Source: an uncultured Intrasporangium sp. (GTDB lineage: Bacteria; Actinomycetota; Actinomycetes; Actinomycetales; Dermatophilaceae). Taken from it: a DNA stretch of 6,615 nt. Below, one piece after another: positions 1 through 4,611 of this stretch. The stretch's first letter is position 1; each line of letters begins with the position of its first letter. The stretch covers positions 1 through 6,615 of the forward strand of contig CALMNV010000003.1 in the NCBI GenBank assembly GCA_937873285.1. The letters are read 5' to 3'. The translations under genes and the position numbers were made by a program. The notes under the pieces are model-generated. The model had not been told where the DNA came from. It ran no database searches and saw nothing but the letters and a program-made list of their open reading frames with translations.

Positions 1-216
1 GGTGCCGCCGTTGCCCGCCGCGGCGGCGCCCGCGGGGGGGGCGCCCGCGACGCGGAGCTCGTCGGGAAGGTTCTCCTTGAGCTTGCGCACGACCGGGGCC
101 TCGATGGTCGACGACGCCGACCGGACGAACTCACCCTGGTTCTTCAGGTGCTGCAGCAGCACCTTGCTTTCGACTCCGAGCTCCTTGGCGAGCTCGTAGA
201 CCCGGACCTTAGCCAC
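1..216 (-). CDS. infB: Translation initiation factor IF-2, N-terminal part (runs off the window)
   Basis: This is the first 72 codons of IF-2, the GTPase that brings initiator fMet-tRNA to the 30S subunit and promotes subunit joining. Residues 1-14 read [14 protein letters not shown], followed by a segment with [11 protein letters not shown] and [11 protein letters not shown]; together these are the IF2_N helical domain (about residues 3-52) of actinobacterial IF-2. After residue 53 the sequence becomes Ala/Gly/Pro-rich, as expected for the long disordered linker before the GTPase domain. The start is GTG at 216-214, preceded by AGGAGAG about 5 bases upstream. An ATG shifted by two bases (218-216) is out of frame and is rejected. 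The GTPase and C-terminal domains lie outside the window. It follows ylxR, as in the usual nusA-ylxR-infB order. Identification is close to certain. Confidence 0.96.
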   Translation of the reverse strand, partial: MAKVRVYELAKELGVESKVLLQHLKNQGEFVRSASSTIEAPVVRKLKENLPDELRVAGAPPAGAAAAGNGGT

Positions 217-386
217 ATCTCTCCTGTCTTGGTCCGGCCCTGACAGGGTGGCCGAACCGTCGCTATTGCTGGGGCTTGCTCATCGCTGAGGACTCATCGG
301 GAGCTCATCGCGTGTCGACCCGCCTTGTTGGTTCGAGGAACTTGCCTGGTCCGTGGCACCGCACTGGAGGGGAACCACAGGAAACG
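217..386 (-). other. ylxR-infB intergenic leader
   Basis: These 170 bases separate ylxR from infB, with no convincing coding sequence. Next to infB they hold a clear ribosome binding site (AGGAG, about 224-228). Three copies of CTCATCG (plus-strand reading) stand at 279-285, 293-299 and 304-310; their unequal spacing gives no clear operator. A small stem, CCCT-GTC-AGGG, lies near 238-248. I see no good TANNNT -10 box close to infB and no U-tract terminator, so infB is probably co-transcribed with ylxR. Confidence 0.5.
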
Positions 387-680
387 CTACGCGCGCTGGA
401 CGCGCAGTTGTGCCGCCACCGCCTCGACGTCGACCGGCGCCTGCACCCGCAGGGCCCGTCCGAACGCCTTGCGGCGCACCGCGAGCTCGAAGCACTCGGG
501 CCTCGGGTGCAACCACGCACCGCGGCCCGGCATCCGGTGCCTCGGGTCGGGCCGGAGCGCGATGGGAGTGCGCCCGTCCGTCGCCGCGACCACTCGCAGC
601 AGAGCCGACCAGCTATCCGATTCCCGACATCCCACACACGTGCGGGAAGGCCCGGGGCGGAGTCCAGTCCGGTCGGCCAC
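387..680 (-). CDS. ylxR: YlxR family RNA-binding protein (DUF448)
   Basis: A 97-residue protein of the small YlxR/DUF448 family, encoded next to infB in most bacteria. Family members are thought to bind nucleic acid and have been linked to RNase P and to transcription control. Visible signatures are RTCVGCR at residues 13-19, LLRVV at 27-31, PGRGAWLHP at 51-59, Cys63, and the basic segment RRKAFGRALR at 69-78. Length and order of motifs match the family. The start is GTG at 680-678; an in-frame TGA two codons upstream (686-684) rules out any earlier start. No Shine-Dalgarno sequence precedes it, while a TAGACT box lies five bases upstream, so the mRNA may be leaderless. The stop is TAG at 389-387. 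Upstream lies the hairpin that ends the electron-transfer operon; nusA, the usual neighbour, is not in the window. Confidence 0.93.
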   Translation of the reverse strand: MADRTGLRPGPSRTCVGCRESDSWSALLRVVAATDGRTPIALRPDPRHRMPGRGAWLHPRPECFELAVRRKAFGRALRVQAPVDVEAVAAQLRVQRA

Positions 681-685
681 GCATC

Positions 686-691
686 AGTCTA
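686..691 (-). promoter_or_regulatory. Candidate -10 box for a leaderless ylxR-infB transcript
   Basis: On the minus strand TAGACT fits the actinobacterial -10 pattern TANNNT. It sits five bases before the ylxR GTG, so the expected transcription start falls on or next to the G of the start codon. The ylxR start lacks a Shine-Dalgarno sequence, which agrees with a leaderless message. No recognisable -35 element is present; that position falls inside the upstream hairpin arm. Confidence 0.45.
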
Positions 692-699
692 GCGCGTGC

Positions 700-733
700 G
701 GCCCCCACACCGTGCCATCACGGTGTGGGGGCC
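700..733 (-). terminator. Hairpin terminator of the ferredoxin operon
   Basis: A perfect 15-bp inverted repeat (GGCCCCCACACCGTG and its complement) around a four-base loop, CCAT. It begins 13 bases after the ferredoxin stop codon and ends 19 bases before the ylxR start. No T-run follows on either strand, which is common for actinobacterial terminators. The position between two unrelated transcription units supports a terminator role. Confidence 0.8.
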
Positions 734-746
734 GGTGACGCCGCGC

Positions 747-965
747 TCAGGGCCGGCCGAGCTCGGTCACCAGCCGTAACGCGCGGTGCGGGCACGCCGC
801 GACCGCCTCCCGGGCGGCCGGCTCGGTCTGCGCCTCGAGATCGCCCGCGACGACTGGATAGCCCCACTCGTCGAGGACCACGTGCTCAGGCAGCAGCTCG
901 GCGCACAGTCCGCGGGCCCGGCAGGCGGGCCAGTCGACCCGCAGCGTCCCGATGCTCCGGCTCAT
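747..965 (-). CDS. Small ferredoxin, single-cluster (probably [3Fe-4S]) type
   Basis: A 72-residue acidic soluble ferredoxin. Cys15 and Cys21 form a CX5C pair (CRARGLC) and Cys58 is followed by Pro (ACPHRAL). This three-cysteine C-x5-C...CP layout, with the LPEHVVLDEWGYPVV stretch between, is that of actinobacterial [3Fe-4S] ferredoxins of the kind that often serve cytochromes P450. No P450 is nearby; the partner here is more likely the NuoF-like protein encoded just upstream. The ATG at 965-963 overlaps the nuoF-like stop in an ATGA junction, and a GGAGAGGAG sequence lies inside the end of the upstream gene. A longer in-frame reading back to 1022 would overlap the upstream gene widely and has no family support. 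It is the last gene of the operon, closed by the hairpin at 700-733. The cluster type is inferred from cysteine count. Confidence 0.9.
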   Translation of the reverse strand: MSRSIGTLRVDWPACRARGLCAELLPEHVVLDEWGYPVVAGDLEAQTEPAAREAVAACPHRALRLVTELGRP

Positions 966-2227
966 GACCGCTCGCTCCTCTCCTCGTATGCCGCGGCCCT
1001 GCCTCGCGCAGCGCAGCTGCACGCGCCCTCCAGATGCGCCTGCACCGCCTCCGGGAGCCCTGTCAGGAGCGAGGAGACCATGCGCGCCGTGCCGTCGGGG
1101 TGGGCGCAGGCGCCGCGTCGTGTCACGAGGCCGGTGAGCTCCCGGATCCGGGGACGGGTGTCGCTTCCGCCCCGCAGCCTTGCGACGGCCTGCGCGAGGG
1201 CGGGAAGGCCCTCATGGCAGGGTCCGCACCGTCCGGCGGACTGCCGCGCGAGGTAGTCGGTCACCCGGGTGGTGACCGCGACCGGACAGGTCCGGTCCGA
1301 CCCTGGCAGCAGCACCCCGGCCCCCAGCGTGAGGCCCTGCTCGCGGAACGCCGTCGCCGACACCCGCAGACCCCTCAGCTGCTGCGGCGCGACCCACGTG
1401 CCGTGGTAGCCGCCGGCGAGCACGGGACGCTCCAGCTCGGGCGAGCCCAGCACCGCGGCGAGCGGCTCGCCGTGGGCCACCTCGACGACGTGAGAGCTCC
1501 GCCGGCCGTCGTCCTGCTCGCGGGTCACGGTGAGCAGGGTCGTCCCGGGCTCCGCCGAGGTGCCGTGCCCGGTGTAGCACTCGACGCCGCGCGCAGCCAG
1601 GACCGCGAGGTGCGCGAACGTCTCCGCGTTGGACAGCAGCGTGGGCCGGCCCCGGTGTCCGCTCGTGGCCTCCGGCACCCACGACGTCACCGGCAGGCCG
1701 GCCCTGCCCGCCATCAGCTCCAGGACAGCCCGGGACTGGCCCGAGACGAACCGCGGCTCGGCCACATGGTGCGTCCAGGTGACCGGTCGGCGCCCCCGCT
1801 CCGCGAGGGCCGCCTCGAGGGCCCGGCCGGTCTCCGGCCGGTCCGTGGCCGTGACGACGTGGACCTCGCGGGCCCCGAGGGCCCGGGCGGCAACGTGTGC
1901 TCCGTCGAGGACGAGGTGCGGGACGGTCCGCAGCAGGGCCGAGTCCTTCGCGCTCGCCGGCTCGCCCTCCGCTGCGTTGACCACGACGACCGGTCGGCGC
2001 CCCGCGCTGACCGCCTCCAGCTTGCGCGCCAGCGGGAAGCCGGCGCCTCCGCGCCCACGCACGCCACCGAGCCGGGCGGCGTCGAGCAGCTGCGGCAGGG
2101 TGCGCTCGGGGACGTCTCCGAAGTGAGCGCGGTGGGCGGTGAGCCCCGGGCCGCTGTCCAGCTGGGACAACAGCAGCGGCCCCCGGCCCACCTGCAGCTC
2201 CCGATCACGGCAGGGCAGTTGCAGCAT
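962..2227 (-). CDS. NuoF-like flavin/iron-sulfur protein (complex I 51-kDa family, SLBB-containing)
   Basis: A 421-residue soluble protein related to NuoF, the NADH-oxidising subunit of complex I, but encoded outside any nuo operon. The glycine-rich FMN loop GRGGAGFP is at residues 58-65, the flavin-site segment NAAEGEP at 84-90, PTLLSNAET at 195-203, and an SLBB-like region (GGYHGTW, LGAGVLLPG) at about 272-310. The C-terminal iron-sulfur region has SAGRCGPCHEG at 330-340 and Cys374. Several positions differ from canonical NuoF: NADEGEP is NAAEGEP (Ala86), the GEETAL segment is GQSRAV (163-168), and the first Cys of the CxxCxxC N3-cluster motif is Ala331. FMN binding is likely; NADH as donor is uncertain. 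The ATG at 2227 lies two bases after the membrane protein's stop, with only a weak binding site (AAGG about 13 bases upstream), suggesting coupled translation. Its likely role is cytoplasmic electron input to the membrane diheme protein, with the ferredoxin as partner. Confidence 0.9.
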   Translation of the reverse strand: MLQLPCRDRELQVGRGPLLLSQLDSGPGLTAHRAHFGDVPERTLPQLLDAARLGGVRGRGGAGFPLARKLEAVSAGRRPVVVVNAAEGEPASAKDSALLRTVPHLVLDGAHVAARALGAREVHVVTATDRPETGRALEAALAERGRRPVTWTHHVAEPRFVSGQSRAVLELMAGRAGLPVTSWVPEATSGHRGRPTLLSNAETFAHLAVLAARGVECYTGHGTSAEPGTTLLTVTREQDDGRRSSHVVEVAHGEPLAAVLGSPELERPVLAGGYHGTWVAPQQLRGLRVSATAFREQGLTLGAGVLLPGSDRTCPVAVTTRVTDYLARQSAGRCGPCHEGLPALAQAVARLRGGSDTRPRIRELTGLVTRRGACAHPDGTARMVSSLLTGLPEAVQAHLEGACSCAARGRAAAYEERSERS

Positions 2228-2229
2228 GG

Positions 2230-2808
2230 CTACGCCACCGCCTTCGACGCTGCCGGCAGCCCGGCCGGTGCAGTGCGCAGCCGGCGAGCGACGACGACGA
2301 GCCGGGCTGCTGCGCTGGCGATGACCGCGCCGACGCAGACCGCCGTGAGCGCCAGCGACCACAGCTTGGCCGAGTCGGTCCCGATGCCGAGGCCGTGGAC
2401 CACCGAGACGGCCCAGGCCAGGTAGGAGGACAGGTGCACGGCGCGCCAGACCCGGTGCGGGATGTGCCTGCGCAGCAGCGAGGTGACGCCGACCACGACG
2501 AGCAGGTCGAGGGCGACGGCCCCGAGCCCGAGGAAGAGCGGGCGATACGTGGCGCCGAACGGGACCACCGCCTGCCACCAGCGGATGTCGACGTACTCGT
2601 CGATGACCGCACTGGCGACGTGTGCCGCGAGCAGCGCGAGGGTGACGCCGGCCAGCGCCCGATGCAGTCCCTGGGTGACGAACCGGGGCCACAGCGGGCT
2701 GAAGCGGCGGCCGGTGGCCAGGATTCCCAGGACGACCGTCAGGCTGAACGCGACGAGCAGCACGGCACCGGTCGCGCGGTTGAGGTACCAGAGCAGCGGG
2801 GAGCTCAT
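2230..2808 (-). CDS. Ferric-reductase-like diheme transmembrane protein
   Basis: A 192-residue integral membrane protein with five hydrophobic helices at about residues 10-31, 51-69, 89-111, 121-142 and 149-173. Two histidine pairs have the spacing of ferric reductase/NADPH oxidase b-type haem sites: His49-x13-His63 in helix 2 and His125-x12-His138 in helix 4. This predicts two stacked haems spanning the membrane. Unlike full ferric reductases it has no C-terminal FAD/NAD(P)H domain, so electrons must come from another protein, most simply the NuoF-like product. The motif YRPLFLGLGAVALDLL (88-103) and HGLGIGTDS (138-146) fit actinobacterial ferric reductase-like membrane proteins. The ATG at 2808-2806 overlaps the apbE stop (ATGA), with GAGGGGG a few bases upstream. 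An upstream in-frame extension to 3078 is basic, low-complexity shadow of apbE and was rejected. The physiological acceptor is unknown. Confidence 0.92.
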   Translation of the reverse strand: MSSPLLWYLNRATGAVLLVAFSLTVVLGILATGRRFSPLWPRFVTQGLHRALAGVTLALLAAHVASAVIDEYVDIRWWQAVVPFGATYRPLFLGLGAVALDLLVVVGVTSLLRRHIPHRVWRAVHLSSYLAWAVSVVHGLGIGTDSAKLWSLALTAVCVGAVIASAAARLVVVARRLRTAPAGLPAASKAVA

Positions 2809-3791
2809 CGTGCCCCCTCTTCGCCGACCTCTGTGACGCCGACGACCCAGGCAGCGGTCCGCACCACCGTGCCCTGCCGGTCCACGAGCAGCGCGGCGAT
2901 CCCTCGCTCCTCGAGCCACGCGAGGGCCCCGTCGCCTCTGACGAGCGCCGCCGTGGTGGCGACGTTGGCCGTGACGCAGGCGGGAGCGTATGCCGTCGCC
3001 GTCGACCATCGTCCGCCCGTCGGTGCGCCGGTGCGCGGGTCGAGGAGGTGGTGCAACTGCCGACCACCGCGCACCCACCGCCGCGCCGAGACGGTGGAGG
3101 TGGCAAGGCCGCCCTCCCCGAGCCTGACCTCGCCCAGGACCCTGCCCTGCTCGAGGTCGCTCTCCGTGTGAGCGAGCACCACCGGCCAGCCACCGGCTCC
3201 GGGCGTGGCTCCTGTCGGCGCACCGGGCCCGTCGGGGTCGCCGACCGCTCGCACGTCCCCGCCGACGCTGACGAGCAGCGGCGTGCCGAGCCGTTCGGCG
3301 ATGGTGAGAGCCACCAGGTCGGCGGCATACGCCTTGCCCGTCGCCCCGAGGTCCAGCGCGGTCCCCGGCGGCACGAGGAGCGTCTCGTCGTCGACGAGCA
3401 CGGAGCGCCAGGAGGGCCGGTGCAGCGGCAGCGCGCTCGGCGAGGCGTCCTCGGGCGCCACGAGCTCGAAGGTGCGGTCGTAGCCGGCGGCGGCAAGCGC
3501 CAGGCCGAGCGTGGGATCGACCAGCCCGTCGGTCTCGACCGCCGCCTCGATCGCGACCCGGACCGCCCCGACGAGCACCGGGGAGACGGGCACCCGCGTG
3601 CCGGGCCGTGCGTTGGCCCGGCTCAGGTCGCTGTCAGCCCGGAACCGGCTGCACGTGCGGTCGACCTCGTCGAGGACCTCCGCGGCGAGCTGCGCGGCAT
3701 CCGTGAGCCGGTCCCGGTCATGGACGCGGAGGTGCACATAGGTGCCGAGGGCGCGCCACGAAGCCACTCCGGTGTCGGGCTCGACACTCAT
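2805..3791 (-). CDS. apbE: FAD:protein FMN transferase (ApbE family)
   Basis: A 328-residue ApbE, the Mg2+-dependent enzyme that splits FAD and attaches FMN through a phosphoester to Thr/Ser of target proteins. Motifs in order: CSRFRADSDLSRAN (47-60), DGLVDPTLG (88-96), DLGATGKAYAADL (147-159), SVGGD (175-179), TSTVSARRW (231-239) and HHLLDPRTGAP (247-257). The C-terminal metal site, usually ADxxxT, reads ANVATT (275-280): Asn276 replaces the Asp while Thr280 is kept. No signal peptide or lipobox is seen at the N-terminus, so a cytoplasmic location is suggested, whereas many ApbEs are exported. The ATG at 3791 is preceded by CCCCCGGGGG rather than a normal binding site; initiation may depend on translation of the gene 30 bases upstream. 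Linkage to the diheme protein implies maturation of a flavinylated carrier, yet no FMN-binding-domain gene is in the window. Confidence 0.95.
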   Translation of the reverse strand: MSVEPDTGVASWRALGTYVHLRVHDRDRLTDAAQLAAEVLDEVDRTCSRFRADSDLSRANARPGTRVPVSPVLVGAVRVAIEAAVETDGLVDPTLGLALAAAGYDRTFELVAPEDASPSALPLHRPSWRSVLVDDETLLVPPGTALDLGATGKAYAADLVALTIAERLGTPLLVSVGGDVRAVGDPDGPGAPTGATPGAGGWPVVLAHTESDLEQGRVLGEVRLGEGGLATSTVSARRWVRGGRQLHHLLDPRTGAPTGGRWSTATAYAPACVTANVATTAALVRGDGALAWLEERGIAALLVDRQGTVVRTAAWVVGVTEVGEEGAR

Positions 3792-3821
3792 CCCCCGGGG
3801 GGAGCGCCAGCGTGCTCGACA

Positions 3822-4415
3822 TCATGACCCCGTGCTCGGTGCCGGAGGTGCCGGCCGGGCCGGGCGGGGGGCGGCCGCACGCACCGGCGCAGGGCGCTGC
3901 GCGGCGCTCACCCGGGCGGGCGGGGAGTACGCGCGGGTCGTGCTCGGCCCCGCGGTCCCGCTCACCCCGGATCGAGCGGCATAGGACGTCGCACGCGAGG
4001 CCGCGCGCTGGGCCGAGCCGGCGCTCATGCCGCTGCTGCGGGCGGCGGAGACACCGCCCGGTGCGGCGACCCCCTTCGCCGAGGCGCGCACGATGGTCGC
4101 CGGGTCGACGACCACCCGCACCGGGCGCTGCACGACGGTCACGGCGGGTCGGTCACTGGTGGCGGGCACGCTCCCCGCCTGGCTGGCGGGAGCGCCGGAC
4201 AGGGCGCCCGCCACCGAGTCCGTCGTCGGCGCCGAGGCCGCCGCGGCCTGAGCCCTGGCGGCGGCCTTGGCGGCGTTCGCGTCCTGCGTCTGGCGCGCCA
4301 CGAGGGCCGTCACGGCTCCCGTGCCCGACACCGCCGCCGCCGCGAGCACGCCTGAGAGCACGGTGAGCACCGCGCGGGAGCGGTCCCGCTGCCGAGGGCT
4401 GAGTACTTGTCTCAC
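3822..4415 (-). CDS. Single-span Ala/Pro/Ser-rich membrane-anchored protein, unknown function
   Basis: A 197-residue protein that I do not recognise. A short basic N-terminus (MRQVLSPRQRDRSR) is followed by one hydrophobic helix at about residues 15-40, then a long, mostly disordered Ala/Ser/Pro-rich tail. The tail probably faces outward, by the positive-inside rule. The only ordered-looking stretch is VTVVQRPVRVVVDPATIV at 92-109, a possible beta segment. There are no cysteines, no haem motif and no FMN-binding domain. The start is GTG at 4415-4413 with AGGAG eight bases upstream, a strong site. It is the promoter-proximal gene of the operon, 30 bases before apbE, so it may belong to the electron-transfer complex as an anchor, spacer or extracytoplasmic partner (inference). 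It resembles the divergent 4612-5181 product in general architecture. Confidence 0.8.
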   Translation of the reverse strand: MRQVLSPRQRDRSRAVLTVLSGVLAAAAVSGTGAVTALVARQTQDANAAKAAARAQAAAASAPTTDSVAGALSGAPASQAGSVPATSDRPAVTVVQRPVRVVVDPATIVRASAKGVAAPGGVSAARSSGMSAGSAQRAASRATSYAARSGVSGTAGPSTTRAYSPPARVSAAQRPAPVRAAAPRPARPAPPAPSTGS

Positions 4416-4477
4416 GTCTTCTCCTCATTCGTCCGAGCATCGGTCCCCTCCATCCTGCGTGCCCCCGAAACAAGCCC

Positions 4478-4497
4478 GCCTCAGATCGGCCTTAAGG
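4478..4497 (-). promoter_or_regulatory. Possible OmpR-type operator: degenerate heptamer repeat with 11-bp pitch
   Basis: On the minus strand TTAAGGC (4495-4489) and CTGAGGC (4484-4478) match at 5 of 7 positions and start exactly 11 bases apart. Direct half-sites one helical turn apart are typical for OmpR/PhoB regulators, and the end of such a regulator gene lies in this window. The first half-site overlaps the palindrome CCTTAAGG (4490-4497), an AT-containing island in very GC-rich DNA. It lies about 63-80 bases before the operon's GTG. Function is inferred only. Confidence 0.3.
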
Positions 4498-4525
4498 GCG
4501 CGTCATCGACTCCGCGCACGCACTT

Positions 4526-4565
4526 GACGAGGAGTTGAGGCTCGGACGAGGCCGGGTTGAGCCTC
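4526..4565. repeat. Paired GACGAGG...GTTGAG direct repeat with an overlapping inverted repeat
   Basis: GACGAGG occurs at 4526-4532 and 4545-4551, each followed by GTTGAG (4534-4539 and 4556-4561). Copies start 19-22 bases apart, about two helical turns. GAGGCTC at 4537-4543 and its complement GAGCCTC at 4559-4565 form a 7-bp inverted repeat around 15 bases. The block sits 47-86 bases before the plus-strand gene start, a plausible regulator-binding site for either divergent unit. Confidence 0.4.
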
Positions 4566-4611
4566 CGGCGGGGAGGGTGGAGACACCACATCTCGACCAG
4601 GAGGTCCACCC

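Larger units (their letters stand above)
4416..4611. promoter_or_regulatory. Divergent control region between the two membrane-anchored protein genes
   Basis: These 196 non-coding bases must carry the promoters of the minus-strand electron-transfer operon and of the plus-strand gene. Both start codons are GTG with strong Shine-Dalgarno sequences: AGGAG for the minus gene near 4423-4427 and AGGAGG at 4599-4604 for the plus gene. TTGACG at 4524-4529 could be a plus-strand -35 element, but no matching TANNNT is found 16-19 bases on. Two repeat groups are listed separately. I could not assign transcription starts. Confidence 0.7.

Noticed and set aside
279..310. Three CTCATCG repeats in the ylxR-infB leader as an operator or riboswitch.
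   Set aside because: Only seven bases each, unequal spacing (14 and 11) and no supporting stem structure.
962..2227. Calling this gene true nuoF of complex I.
   Set aside because: No nuoE, nuoG or other complex I genes adjoin it, and key flavin and cluster residues differ.
1034..2425. 463-codon plus-strand open frame opposite the NuoF-like gene.
   Set aside because: Composition is typical of an antisense GC-rich shadow (Arg/Gly/Pro-rich, no domain), and the opposite strand holds a clear gene.
2809..3496. Long in-frame extensions upstream of the NuoF-like and diheme genes (open to 3496 and 3078).
   Set aside because: They are basic, low-complexity shadows of apbE or the diheme gene caused by high GC. 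The true starts (2227, 2808) coincide with overlap or 2-base junctions and with the beginning of family similarity.
4290..4335. SGTGAV in the N-terminal helix of the 3822-4415 product as a flavinylation site.
   Set aside because: The motif lacks the final Thr/Ser in the right place, lies in a predicted membrane helix and has no FMN-binding domain around it.
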